Below are positions 35,051-43,568 of a stretch of DNA of 47,267 nt, piece after piece. The stretch is from Clostridium sp. CAG:567 (GTDB lineage Bacteria > Bacillota > Clostridia > TANB77 > CAG-508), in NCBI GenBank assembly GCA_000437855.1, contig FR902179.1:1-47267 (forward strand), in the 5' to 3' direction. A program made the translations under genes and the position numbers. The number at the start of each line of letters is the position of its first letter. Positions within the stretch are counted from its first letter, which is position 1. The notes under the pieces are model-generated. The model was not told the origin of the DNA. It was given only the letters and a program-made list of their open reading frames with translations, and did not search any database.

Positions 35051-35767
35051 ATAATTTCCTTTCCTTCCTTTTTTAATAAATATGATTTTATACTTGTAAA
35101 TTCATTATACCCAATTACAATGTGGTCTAATAACTGAATCCCTATTATTTTAGAAGCCTGTTCTATTTTTTTCGTAAAATCTATATCTTGTTTGCTTGGT
35201 GTTGATACTCCACTTGGATGATTGTGTACTAAAATAATTTTAGGAGCTCCAATTTTTATAGCTTCACTAAATATATCTTTTGGATCTATTATTGCTGAAT
35301 TTGTAGCTCCGTAAGATATCGTTTGTGTTTTTATTACAACATTTTGGGAATTTAAAATTATTACTTTCACTATTTCTCTTTTTTCTAGTTTTAGATCAGC
35401 CATTAAAATATTAGCTGCGTCATTTGGGTTACTTACTTTTATTTTACATTTATCAATTGGTTTTGAAATTCTTTTTGCAAGTTCAACAACTGCTTTTAAT
35501 TGAACTGCTTTAACTTTTCCAATACCGCTTGATTTGCATCAATTCTTTTATAGATAATTCTTGCAAAAAAGTTAAATTGTCTTTACAATTTTTTTCTTTT
35601 CCTAGTGAAAGTATTTTTTGTGCTAGCGTTACAGAGCTTTCCTCTTTTGTACCATTTTTTATAATTATCGCTAGTAATTCTGCATTTGATAATGTATTTT
35701 CTCCATACATTTCTAATTTTTCATAAGGTCTTTCTGAAATTGGGAGCTGTTTTATTTTTACCGGCAT
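35047..35767 (-). CDS. radC: RadC/DUF2466 JAB-domain protein, interrupted by a one-base insertion
   Basis: RadC-family proteins have an N-terminal helix-hairpin-helix part and a C-terminal JAB metalloprotease-like domain; a DNA-repair role is unproven. Here two frames make one protein: 35767-35510 (MPVKIKQLPISERP..., SNAELLAIIIKNGT) and the frame ending at 35047 (JAB motif VHNHPSGVSTPSKQD). The first frame stops at TAA 35510-35512. Removing one extra C (G at 35527 plus strand) restores MQIKGIGKVKAVQL, the HhH motif, and the complete 239-aa protein. In the restored frame a 105-nt stretch between the two halves is also open. First gene of the shape operon; its end overlaps the mreB start by 4 nt. 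Confidence 0.88.
35524..35527 (-). other. Putative +1 recoding site CGGT in radC
   Basis: The mRNA reads ATC AAG CGG TAT TGG AAA AGT TAA. Skipping the C restores ATC AAG GGT ATT GGA AAA, the IKGIGK hairpin motif. As in mrdA, the unexpected base makes an in-frame CGG followed by T exactly at a conserved GGT glycine. Confidence 0.6.
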
Positions 35768-35862
35768 TATTATTCCTTTCTAAAATTATAGCCCCCACTA
35801 AAAATTTTTTTGAATAAATTTAATTTAATAAAAGTATATTTCCCCTATTTTTTATATTTTAA

Positions 35863-36120
35863 CTAAACTTTTTTATATATAAATATTGCTAACACAATTC
35901 CTATTATACTTGCAATATTTATTTTAAACATTAATCCAAAAGTTAATTTTACTACGTTTAAGTTTAATTCTATTGGATTTGAGAATCCGAACTCTTCACC
36001 ATAAGATAGCCATGACAAAAAATCTACATGTGAGGCTAAATTACCTAAAAGTCCACCTACTACAATTCCTGATAAAATAAATAAAAGTAATATCCATATA
36101 TTTTTCTCTCTTGTTGCCAT
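35863..36120 (-). CDS. DUF4321 membrane protein
   Basis: This 85-aa protein has two membrane helices (about residues 8-28 and 58-80) around a short loop with LSYGEEFGFSNPIELNLNV, the pattern of DUF4321 as I know it in Clostridia. It commonly sits next to radC/mreB. Function is unknown. The ATG follows AAGGAGG. A consensus promoter at 36168-36196 drives it, and it may read into radC, 95 nt downstream. Confidence 0.85.
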   Translation of the reverse strand: MATREKNIWILLLFILSGIVVGGLLGNLASHVDFLSWLSYGEEFGFSNPIELNLNVVKLTFGLMFKINIASIIGIVLAIFIYKKV

Positions 36121-36167
36121 TTTTCTTTCCTCCTTAGTAGTTTGTTTTCCACATTTTGTATGGTTGT

Positions 36168-36196
36168 ATTATATATGCATTTAGTGTTTTTTTCAA
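36168..36196 (-). promoter_or_regulatory. Promoter of DUF4321 gene (and possibly the shape operon)
   Basis: TTGAAA (36196-36191), 17 bp, TATAAT (36173-36168) on the minus strand, 48 nt before the DUF4321 ATG. No terminator is seen before radC, so read-through into radC-mreBCD is likely. Confidence 0.75.
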
Positions 36197-36358
36197 GATA
36201 ATTTACAATATTTTCATACAAAAACCTTTGACTTTAAATATTTTTATGTTATATATAATACTAAACATTAAAATTATAAATTTTTCCATAAATTGTTGGT
36301 TCCATTTATGATATGTTGGTAGTATAATATTATTAGATTGGTATATGGAGGACATCTA

Positions 36359-37000
36359 ATGAAATTTGAAAAATTAAATGAAAATAAAATAAGAGTTACA
36401 TTAACAATTCAAGATTTAGTAGAAAAGGAAATTGATTTTCATATTTTTATGTCTAACCCTATTGAATCTCAACATATTTTATTAGATATGTTAGAAGAAG
36501 CAAAAAAAGAAACTGGTTTTGACCCAGAAGATTCTAATTTAAAAGTAGAAGCATTATCTATGGCTGATACTAGTTTTGTTTTTACAATTACAAAATTACC
36601 CGCAGAGGAAAAACAAAAAAGTCAAAGAAAAAAATTTACTGTTAAAAGAAAAAGTATGGTTCCTCTGCCATTAAATGCTGTTTATTGTTTTAATTCTTTT
36701 GATGATTTTTGTAACTTTTTAATATTTATAAATAAAAATAGTGATTTATTAAATTGTATAAACAATTTAGCTGAATCTATAAAACTTTACGAGTATAAAA
36801 ATAAATATTATTTATTACTAAACAATACAAATAAAAACTTGATTGAAAAAAATAATTTTTATACATGTATTATTGAATTTTCAAAATGTATAATTAATTC
36901 AAAAGTATTTTATAGTAAATTAATAGAATGTGGAACATTAATAATGGAAAACAATGCTCTTGAAATTGGTATTAAACATTTCGTAACTGTAAAAAAATAA
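36359..37000 (+). CDS. mecA: Adaptor protein MecA-like
   Basis: MecA proteins deliver substrates to the ClpC/ClpP protease. This 213-aa protein begins MKFEKLNENKIRVTLTIQDL, typical of the family. It has an N-terminal substrate-binding domain (about 1-90, with HILLDMLEEAKKETGF), a Lys/Arg-rich linker (about 90-110) and a C-terminal alpha/beta domain that would bind ClpC (about 112-213). Length is typical. The ATG at 36359 follows GGAGG at 7 nt; an in-frame ATG at 36338 has no site. The C-terminal half diverges from B. subtilis MecA, so the partner is inferred. Monocistronic, ends at a clear terminator. Confidence 0.88.
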   Translation: MKFEKLNENKIRVTLTIQDLVEKEIDFHIFMSNPIESQHILLDMLEEAKKETGFDPEDSNLKVEALSMADTSFVFTITKLPAEEKQKSQRKKFTVKRKSMVPLPLNAVYCFNSFDDFCNFLIFINKNSDLLNCINNLAESIKLYEYKNKYYLLLNNTNKNLIEKNNFYTCIIEFSKCIINSKVFYSKLIECGTLIMENNALEIGIKHFVTVKK

Positions 37001-37023
37001 AACAGGACTATATGTCCTGTTTT
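36999..37023. terminator. Bidirectional terminator of mecA and M23 peptidase
   Basis: AAAACAGGAC (36999-37008) pairs with GTCCTGTTTT (37014-37023), 5-nt loop, with A and T runs outside. It fills the gap between convergent genes. Confidence 0.88.
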
Positions 37024-38004
37024 TTAATATATATAATTTTGTGGATTATACAAAGTTCCATTTACTCTCACTTCAAAATGTAAATGTGGACCCGATGAAT
37101 TTCCAGTAGAACCAATTTTAGCAATAATTTGTCCTTGTGATACTGACTGACCTCTTGAAACAAGTAACTTGCTGCAATGTGCATATACTGTTTCTACTCC
37201 GTTTCCATGTGATACTTTTACCATATAGCCATAAGAATTGTTCCATCCTGCTACTGTTACAGTTCCTCCTGCTGCTGCTTTAATTGGAGTTCCTGTTGAG
37301 GTTGCAATATCTAAACCTCTATGTCCATAATTGCCTCTTCCAAATCTTGTAGTTATAATACCTGAAACAGGTCTAATAAGTGAAACTCCTAAATTAACTT
37401 TTGCTTCAGATAATCCAGATACATTTCCAGAATATGCTGATGCTACATAAGTAACTTTTGGCGCTTCATATAATTTAGATACACATTTTTCCACTGATGT
37501 GAATTCTTTTGTTTTAGTATCATATTTTTCTACTATTCCTAAATTTTTTTTATTTGCACTGTCTTTCTTTTTTAATTTTGATATTACTTCTTCTGCCTCT
37601 TTAAATGTTGACACATAAACTTTTTCTTTTTTATTGTCTGTAATTGCATAATATTTATAATATTGTGTTCCATTTTCAGTAACTTTTGCATATATTTCAT
37701 CATCGTTTGGTGTAATATCTTTTTTCAATAAACATAATGTATATTCTGGCACAGAACCTATTTGTCTAAAAACAATTCCTTCCTCTTTATCTCCTGCCAT
37801 ATATTCATTAATGTTATTTTGCAATTCCGCTTTATTTTCTGTGTACCCTATAAGTTCACCATTTAATGAAACTGCATAAGTAGGTTTATAAAAAAATGCA
37901 ACTGCGCTTACAACAAGAAATGCAGATATAATAGTTAATAATACTATTTTTACAGATGTTCTAAAAAACATTGCAAATTTTCTAAAACTATTAATTTTAA
38001 ACAC
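37024..38004 (-). CDS. M23 family cell-wall peptidase
   Basis: This 326-aa protein has a membrane anchor (about residues 18-40), a variable linker region (about 45-200) and a C-terminal M23/LytM domain (about 215-326). Zinc ligands and catalytic residues are visible: FGRGNYGHRGLDIA (His and Asp), TVYAHCS and GPHLHFEVRVNG. It is likely a peptidoglycan endopeptidase. The only in-frame candidate near the AGGAG site is GTG at 38004, which the site abuts with no spacing. An ATT 9 nt downstream would be ideally spaced, so the exact start is unclear. No obvious operon partner. Confidence 0.92.
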   Translation of the reverse strand: MFKINSFRKFAMFFRTSVKIVLLTIISAFLVVSAVAFFYKPTYAVSLNGELIGYTENKAELQNNINEYMAGDKEEGIVFRQIGSVPEYTLCLLKKDITPNDDEIYAKVTENGTQYYKYYAITDNKKEKVYVSTFKEAEEVISKLKKKDSANKKNLGIVEKYDTKTKEFTSVEKCVSKLYEAPKVTYVASAYSGNVSGLSEAKVNLGVSLIRPVSGIITTRFGRGNYGHRGLDIATSTGTPIKAAAGGTVTVAGWNNSYGYMVKVSHGNGVETVYAHCSKLLVSRGQSVSQGQIIAKIGSTGNSSGPHLHFEVRVNGTLYNPQNYIY

Positions 38005-38098
38005 TCCTATCCATTTTTAATTCTAATATATTTTATAATAAAAGATTAAAAATTACAAGTGTTTTAATTTCAAATTATTATTAATGTGTAAAACATCA

Positions 38099-38131
38099 GT
38101 AAAGGCAAGTGTTCTATCGACTTGCCTTTAC
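38099..38131. terminator. Hairpin after the coat-protein genes
   Basis: GTAAAGGCAAGT (38099-38110) pairs perfectly with 38120-38131 around a 9-nt loop, just past the stop of the coat gene. The following T run on the minus strand is short, so termination efficiency is uncertain. Confidence 0.65.
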
Positions 38132-38133
38132 AC

Positions 38134-38379
38134 TTATTTATTTAGTTCATCTTTTACAGTTTGTATTTCTGTGACTGTTGCTTTTTGTGCAGGTTGATAA
38201 TATCCCTTAGTCTGAGCAACCTTAAATAGTTCATATTGAAAGCTTTCATCACCATTTCTAATTTGTTGAAGTGTTTGTCTTAATTGCATATTTTCTGCTT
38301 CAGATATGGCTGTTTGATATGCAGTTAAATCTGCTTTTACACTTCCTAATATATCATTTACCATTGTTTTTTCATCCAT
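38134..38379 (-). CDS. CotF-type spore coat protein (81 aa)
   Basis: The protein is all helical, with DEKTMVNDILGSVKADLTAYQTAISEAEN and LRQTLQQIRNGDESFQYELFKVAQTKGYYQPA, which match the Coat_F/ferritin-like pattern of small clostridial coat proteins. It would sit in the outer spore layers. The ATG follows AGAAAGGAGA. It forms a two-gene unit with the 62-aa gene (18-nt gap). No sporulation promoter could be assigned with confidence. Confidence 0.85.
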   Translation of the reverse strand: MDEKTMVNDILGSVKADLTAYQTAISEAENMQLRQTLQQIRNGDESFQYELFKVAQTKGYYQPAQKATVTEIQTVKDELNK

Positions 38380-38397
38380 TTTTATTCTCCTTTCTAA

Positions 38398-38586
38398 CTA
38401 ATCATTAAGAAATGACATTAATTTTTGTTTTGTATTCAATGCATCTTGTGCAGATTTTGCAAACATCTGCTTAATTTGTGGATCAACTGCTTGTGAAGAA
38501 AATGTATTTAGTTTTTGATAAGCAGTTTCATGTGCTCCAATTAAATGTCTTAAATGTTGTAATTCTAATTGATTTAAATTAGGCAT
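38398..38586 (-). CDS. Small coat-associated protein (62 aa)
   Basis: The 62-aa helical protein (MPNLNQLELQHLRHLIGAHE...KQKLMSFLND) resembles the short partner usually found next to CotF-like genes in sporulating Clostridia. Its ATG has AGAAAGGAAGG 7 nt upstream. It is the first gene of the pair and is presumably cotranscribed with the 81-aa gene. Its function is inferred only from neighbourhood and helix pattern. Confidence 0.78.
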   Translation of the reverse strand: MPNLNQLELQHLRHLIGAHETAYQKLNTFSSQAVDPQIKQMFAKSAQDALNTKQKLMSFLND

Positions 38587-38659
38587 ATTTATCCTTCCTT
38601 TCTAACTAATTTATTCCATATCTATTATGAGCAATTTTTTAATTTTTATACAAAATTAA

Positions 38660-38686
38660 AAGAACAGAAAATATTTTTCTGTTCTT
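38660..38686 (-). terminator. Terminator of pcrA
   Basis: AAGAACAGAAAA (38660-38671) pairs with 38675-38686 around a 3-nt loop; the stop of pcrA lies inside the stem base. A T-rich run follows on the minus strand. Confidence 0.8.
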
Positions 38687-40967
38687 AAATAACTTCCAAA
38701 TTTGCAAATTTTGCCATAAGTCTTTTATGTCCTGATTTATCAAATTGAATGTCTAATTTATAATCGTCTCCTTCTGCCTCAATTTTTTGTATTACACCTT
38801 CTCCAAATTTCTTATGATAAATTCTAGTTCCTTCTTTATATTTTGATATATCAACTTCTTGTTTGTTTTGTTTTTGTGATAGTGAATTTAAAAAACTTTC
38901 TGCTGTTCTAAATTGATATACTGGTTTTGGTTTTATTTCTGTTTTAGCTTCGTCAAATTTATATGTTGTTACTTTACCAACTGGTGTCTTGCCATATTCC
39001 CATTTATATTGCATATCATTAAATTTTTCTTCTTGGTCGTTGTTTACAACTCCATCTAATAAATTATCTGGTATTTCTTTTATAAATCTTGAAACTGCAT
39101 TATAACTTGTTGAGCCAAATATTGTTCTATGTTTTGCACATGTTAAGTGTAAAAATTGTTTTGCTCTTGTAATTCCAACATAAAACAAACGTCTTTCTTC
39201 TTCAAGCTCTCTTGGTTCTCCAATTGACTTATACCCTGGAAAAATGCCTTCTTCCATTCCAACTAAAAATACAACTGGAAATTCTAGACCTTTAGCACTA
39301 TGTAATGTCATTAATGTAACTGAATTTTCTTCATCTTGCATTTCGTCTATATCACTTGTTAAAGTAATACTTTCCAAGAATTCTGCTAATGTATTATCTG
39401 CTGACTCATCTTCAAATTCTATAGCAACAGTTAAAAACTCTTCTAAGTTCTGCATTCTTGTTTCTGCTTCCACAGAATTTTCTAATTCCAAAGCTTTTGT
39501 ATATCCAGATTTTTTTAATACTTCTTTTAATAACTCTGAAATACTTAATTCTTCTCTTTTTATTCTTAATTCTTCTATTAAATTTATAAATTCATCTGAA
39601 TTTGCTTTTACTCTATTTAAGTCATATTCTTCTGCATGTTTAATTATTTCATACATCGAAGTTCCAGTTTTATCTGAAATTTCTTGTATTTTATCTAAGC
39701 TTGTTTTACCAATTCCACGTTTTGGCTCATTTATAATTCTTTTTAAAGACAAATTATCTGCAGGATTATATATTAATCTCAAATATGCAATAGCATCTTT
39801 TATTTCTTTTCTTTCATAGAATTTTAAACCACCAACAATTTTATATGGGATATTTTCTCTTCTTAAAATATCCTCTATAGCTCTTGATTGTGCATTCATA
39901 CGATATAAAATTACAAAATCTTTTGGTTTTAAATATTCTTCTGTTTTTAAATGTTCAATTTGTTTTACAATATAGTTTGCTTCATCATACTCATCTTCTG
40001 CTTGATACAAACATGGCAAACTACCTTCTTCATTTTCTGTCCATAATTTTTTTTCATATTTATTTTCATTATGTTTTATTACTGCATTCGCAGCTTTTAG
40101 TATGTTTCCTGTACATCTATAATTTTGCTCTAACTTGATAATTTTTGTACCTGGAAAATCTTTTTCAAAATTTAAAATATTGCTAATATCAGCTCCTCTA
40201 AAGCTATATATTCCTTGGTCATTATCTCCAACAACTGTAATATTTCCGTAACGTGATGCCAAAATTGTTACTAATGTAAATTGTGCTTTATTTGTATCTT
40301 GATATTCATCTACTAATACATATTTAAATTTTTCTGTGTAATATTGTAAAACATCAGGATTTTCACTTAATATTTCTATTGTATAGTTTATAATATCATC
40401 AAAATCAATTGCATTATTTTCTCTTAGTCTTTTTTGATATAATTCATATACTTGTCCTATTTTTTCTTTTCTGAATTCTCCTGCATACTTTGTTTGATAT
40501 GCTTTTGGAGTTAACATTTCATTTTTAGCATTACTAATTTCAGATAAAACACTTCTATCTGAAAATGTTTTATCATCTATATTTAATGCTTTTAAACATT
40601 CTTTTACAACTGTTTTTTGATCTGATGTATCAAATATTAAAAATGATGTATCAAAACCAATTCTGTCAATGAATCTTCTTAAGATTCTAACACAAATAGA
40701 GTGGAAAGTTCCCATCCACATTTCTTGTGCTACATCTCCTACTAATTTTTCAACTCTTTGTTTCATTTCACTTGCAGCTTTATTTGTAAAAGTAATTGCT
40801 AAAATATTATATGGTTTTACACCTTTTTCTGATATTAAATATGCTATTTTATGTGTTAACACTTTTGTTTTTCCAGAACCTGCTCCTGCAATCACCAAAC
40901 ATGGTCCTTCCGTAGCAAGAACTGCTTCTTTTTGTTTATCATTTAGTCCTTCTATTAAATTTTGCAT
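38685..40967 (-). CDS. pcrA: ATP-dependent DNA helicase PcrA/UvrD
   Basis: PcrA is a 3'-5' superfamily-1 helicase acting in nucleotide excision repair, replication restart and plasmid replication. At 760 aa it has the Walker A motif GAGSGKT (about residues 28-34), motif Ia ITFTNKAA, the DExx box VLVDEYQDTN (about 218-227), motif III GDNDQGIYSFRGA, motif IV EQNYRC, motif V TLMTLHSAKGLEFPVVFLVGM and motif VI ERRLFYVGITRAK. The C-terminal tail ends in a compact domain (GTRIYHKKFGEGVIQKIE) typical of PcrA, which can contact RNA polymerase. The ATG follows AAAGAGGA. A promoter lies 36 nt upstream; monocistronic. Confidence 0.97.
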   Translation of the reverse strand: MQNLIEGLNDKQKEAVLATEGPCLVIAGAGSGKTKVLTHKIAYLISEKGVKPYNILAITFTNKAASEMKQRVEKLVGDVAQEMWMGTFHSICVRILRRFIDRIGFDTSFLIFDTSDQKTVVKECLKALNIDDKTFSDRSVLSEISNAKNEMLTPKAYQTKYAGEFRKEKIGQVYELYQKRLRENNAIDFDDIINYTIEILSENPDVLQYYTEKFKYVLVDEYQDTNKAQFTLVTILASRYGNITVVGDNDQGIYSFRGADISNILNFEKDFPGTKIIKLEQNYRCTGNILKAANAVIKHNENKYEKKLWTENEEGSLPCLYQAEDEYDEANYIVKQIEHLKTEEYLKPKDFVILYRMNAQSRAIEDILRRENIPYKIVGGLKFYERKEIKDAIAYLRLIYNPADNLSLKRIINEPKRGIGKTSLDKIQEISDKTGTSMYEIIKHAEEYDLNRVKANSDEFINLIEELRIKREELSISELLKEVLKKSGYTKALELENSVEAETRMQNLEEFLTVAIEFEDESADNTLAEFLESITLTSDIDEMQDEENSVTLMTLHSAKGLEFPVVFLVGMEEGIFPGYKSIGEPRELEEERRLFYVGITRAKQFLHLTCAKHRTIFGSTSYNAVSRFIKEIPDNLLDGVVNNDQEEKFNDMQYKWEYGKTPVGKVTTYKFDEAKTEIKPKPVYQFRTAESFLNSLSQKQNKQEVDISKYKEGTRIYHKKFGEGVIQKIEAEGDDYKLDIQFDKSGHKRLMAKFANLEVI

Positions 40968-41002
40968 TTGTTTTCCTCTTTCTTTTTCTTTTTTGCTATT
41001 TT

Positions 41003-41030
41003 ATTATATAAGTTTTAATTTTAAAGTCAA
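41003..41030 (-). promoter_or_regulatory. Promoter of pcrA
   Basis: TTGACT (41030-41025), 16 bp, TATAAT (41008-41003) on the minus strand, about 36 nt before the pcrA ATG. Confidence 0.75.
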
Positions 41031-41064
41031 TATATTTTAAAAAATATTCACAAACAAATTTTCT

Positions 41065-41577
41065 TTATAATTTTAGCAGTCCGTTTTCAAGATTTCTAGA
41101 ATTATAGAATTCATCTTCATCATAACTTCCTTCATTTTCTCTTTCAACTTGTTCATTATCATAAGTCAATATTCTTGCTAATCTCTTATATACAGTTATA
41201 AACCTTGTATATTCATCACTTTTTCCAGATGCATCTTTTACTATTCCTTTTAAAATTCTATAAATTCGTTTATATTTTTCTTGTTGCATTTCCTGTACAC
41301 TTCCATTTTCTAGAGCTCTAATTAAAACACTATTTATTCCTAATTGGTCTATAACTTCTAGTGGAGCTTGTGCAACAGTATTACAACTATACAAAATGTC
41401 ATATTCATTTAAACACACATTAATAACTAATTTTGATTTTTCAAAGTCAATGTATTGTTCCAACTCGTCACAATCTTTTAGTTCAAAGTTTTTCATGCTA
41501 TATTGTATTTCTGAAAATAATTCTGTTTGTGACTCACTTGTATTTGGCTTAAAAGTAATATATCTATATTCTTTCAT
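41065..41577 (-). CDS. Unknown soluble protein (170 aa)
   Basis: I do not recognise this gene. The protein starts MKEYRYITFKPNTSESQTEL and is rich in Glu, Asp, Tyr and Asn. It has a central helical part (APLEVIDQLGINSVLIRALEN) and a strongly acidic last 35 residues. No signal peptide or membrane helix is present. The ATG at 41577 follows GGAGG at 5 nt; in-frame ATGs upstream (41613, 41589) lack a site. It is followed leftward by pcrA at about 100 nt and preceded by the ZIP gene, so it may be cotranscribed with the latter. Confidence 0.7.
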   Translation of the reverse strand: MKEYRYITFKPNTSESQTELFSEIQYSMKNFELKDCDELEQYIDFEKSKLVINVCLNEYDILYSCNTVAQAPLEVIDQLGINSVLIRALENGSVQEMQQEKYKRIYRILKGIVKDASGKSDEYTRFITVYKRLARILTYDNEQVERENEGSYDEDEFYNSRNLENGLLKL

Positions 41578-41639
41578 TAATTCCTCCATTTTTCTTTTGT
41601 AGTATTTTATCATATCATTTTAAGGCTTACAATATAAAA

Positions 41640-42383
41640 TCAAATCGACATAGCCAAAATGCCTATTAGTAACCCTAGTATACTTCCAATTGCACTCATT
41701 CTTCCTTTATATAAGCTATTCGCTTCAGGTGTAAGTTCACCTGAAACTATATATATCATTGCTCCTGCTGCAAATGCCAAACACATTGCAATTACACTTT
41801 GAGAAATTTCCCCAATAATCGAACCAAAGAAAGCTCCTATTCCAGTAGTGATTCCAGAAAGTACAACATAAAAAATTACTTTACTCTTTTTTATTCCTCC
41901 ATTTTTCATTGGTACTGCCATTGATATTCCCTCAGGAATGTCATGTAAACATATTGCAATTGCCAAAGATAATCCCAATTTAATTGAAGCACCAAAACCA
42001 GAACCTATAGCTAATCCTTCTGGGAAGTTATGAAGAGCCAAACCTATGCTAACAATTATTCCTGTTTTTAGTAAATCATTCTTATTTTGTTTAAACTTAT
42101 TAGAATTATTAAATTTTTTATCTACTAATAAATCACATATAATCATCATAATAATTCCTAATAAAATTCCTAAAAAAACAGTCGGCAAATTTGTTAAATT
42201 AAATGCTTCTGGCAATAAGTCAAAACATACAATTGCAAGCATAAGACCTGATGCAAATGATAAAATAAAACTCAAAAATTTTTTTGAAGGATTTTTAAAT
42301 TTTACCCCTATTATTCCTCCTATTGTAGTACCAAAAGTTCCAAAAAATAATCCAATTAAAGTTGTTTTTAATATATTACCCAA
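41640..42383 (-). CDS. ZIP family divalent metal transporter
   Basis: The 247-aa membrane protein belongs to the ZIP (ZupT/GufA) family, which imports zinc, iron or manganese. It shows eight hydrophobic segments and the paired metal-site motifs LALHNFPEGLAIG (helix 4) and CLHDIPEGISMAVP (helix 5). A cytoplasmic loop (about residues 84-108, Lys/Asn-rich) lies between. The start is TTG at 42383, with AAAGGAG 8 nt upstream. That binding site lies in the 3' arm of a hairpin (42393-42435), implying translational control. It lies 59 nt downstream of prfA on the same strand. Confidence 0.92.
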   Translation of the reverse strand: MGNILKTTLIGLFFGTFGTTIGGIIGVKFKNPSKKFLSFILSFASGLMLAIVCFDLLPEAFNLTNLPTVFLGILLGIIMMIICDLLVDKKFNNSNKFKQNKNDLLKTGIIVSIGLALHNFPEGLAIGSGFGASIKLGLSLAIAICLHDIPEGISMAVPMKNGGIKKSKVIFYVVLSGITTGIGAFFGSIIGEISQSVIAMCLAFAAGAMIYIVSGELTPEANSLYKGRMSAIGSILGLLIGILAMSI

Positions 42384-42392
42384 AATAAAAAC

Positions 42393-42435
42393 TCCTTTGA
42401 AATAAAATTTTATTAATTAATTTTATTTCAAAGGA
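42393..42435 (-). promoter_or_regulatory. Hairpin that buries the ZIP gene ribosome binding site
   Basis: Arms 42393-42407 and 42421-42435 are perfect 15-bp complements. On the minus strand the 3' arm includes nearly all of AAAGGAG, the only ribosome binding site of the TTG-started ZIP gene. The hairpin may also act as prfA's terminator, since T-rich sequence follows. A metal- or temperature-dependent switch is conceivable but not shown. Confidence 0.65.
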
Positions 42436-42442
42436 ATTTATT

Positions 42443-43507
42443 TTATTCTTCTTCATTACCTTTTAATTTTTCAGCTGTATCTGCTGTAATTAAACTATCT
42501 ATCATTTCATCTAAATCACCATTTAAGAAATTTTCCATTTGATAAATTGAAAGTCCTATTCTATGGTCTGTTATTCTTCCTTGTGGATAGTTATATGTTC
42601 TTATTTTCTCGCTTCTATCTCCACTACCAACTTGACTTTTTCTTGCATTTGCAACTTCACTATCTTGTTTTGCTTTTTCTTGTTCATATAATCTTGAACG
42701 AAGTAATCTCATAGCATAGTCTCTATTTTGAAATTGTGATCTTTCAGTTTGACACTCAGCAACCATTCCTGTAGGAATGTGTATCAAACGAACAGCAGAT
42801 GAAGTTTTATTAATATGTTGTCCTCCTGCACCAGATGCTCTAAATACTTCCATTTTAATGTCTGCTGGGTTTATATCTATTTCAACATCTTCAACTTCTG
42901 GTAAAACAACAACAGTTGCTGTTGATGTATGAATTCTACCACTTGCTTCTGTATCTGGAACTCTTTGTACACGGTGAACTCCACTTTCGAATTTTAGTCT
43001 ACTATATGCACCTTTTCCAGTAATCATAAATGATATTTCCTTATATCCACCCAATCCTGTTTCGTTTTCATTTAAAATTTCTAATTTCCAATGTTTCTTT
43101 TCTGCATACATAGAATACATTCTAAATAAAGTTCCCGCGAATAAAGCTGCTTCTTCTCCTCCAGCTCCACCACGAATTTCACAAATTACGTTTTTATCAT
43201 CATTTGGGTCTTTTGGAATTAATAATATTTTAATTTCTTCTTCAAGTTTTGGTAATTTTTCTTTATTCTCTTCAATTTCTATTTCTGCCAATTCTTTCAT
43301 TTCAGGATCTTTTAGCATTTCTTTTGCATCTTCTATTGCTTGTTTTGCTTTTTTATATTCTCTATATTTTAAAACTACTGGCTCAATTTCTGCATGTTCT
43401 TTCATAAATGTTTGCCATTGTGATTGTTGTGCAATTACTTCAGGATCACTGATTTTTTTGGTAATTTCATCATATCGCTTTTCAACTTCATCTAATTTTT
43501 GAAACAT
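42443..43507 (-). CDS. prfA: Peptide chain release factor 1
   Basis: RF1 ends translation at UAA and UAG. The 354-aa protein has the class-typical helical N-terminal domain, the P-x-T stop-recognition motif in QRVPDTEASGRIH (RF2 would have SPF), and the universal GGQ in FRASGAGGQHINKTSSAVR (about residues 220-235) whose Gln is methylated and drives peptide release. The C terminus is normal. The ATG follows AAGGAGA. The 42393-42435 hairpin follows the stop. Upstream at 61 nt lies the YhaN-like gene, on the same strand. Confidence 0.98.
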   Translation of the reverse strand: MFQKLDEVEKRYDEITKKISDPEVIAQQSQWQTFMKEHAEIEPVVLKYREYKKAKQAIEDAKEMLKDPEMKELAEIEIEENKEKLPKLEEEIKILLIPKDPNDDKNVICEIRGGAGGEEAALFAGTLFRMYSMYAEKKHWKLEILNENETGLGGYKEISFMITGKGAYSRLKFESGVHRVQRVPDTEASGRIHTSTATVVVLPEVEDVEIDINPADIKMEVFRASGAGGQHINKTSSAVRLIHIPTGMVAECQTERSQFQNRDYAMRLLRSRLYEQEKAKQDSEVANARKSQVGSGDRSEKIRTYNYPQGRITDHRIGLSIYQMENFLNGDLDEMIDSLITADTAEKLKGNEEE

Positions 43508-43568
43508 TATTCTTCTCCTTAAATTTATCTGTTATTTTTATGCAAGGACTATTATAACATAAATATGC

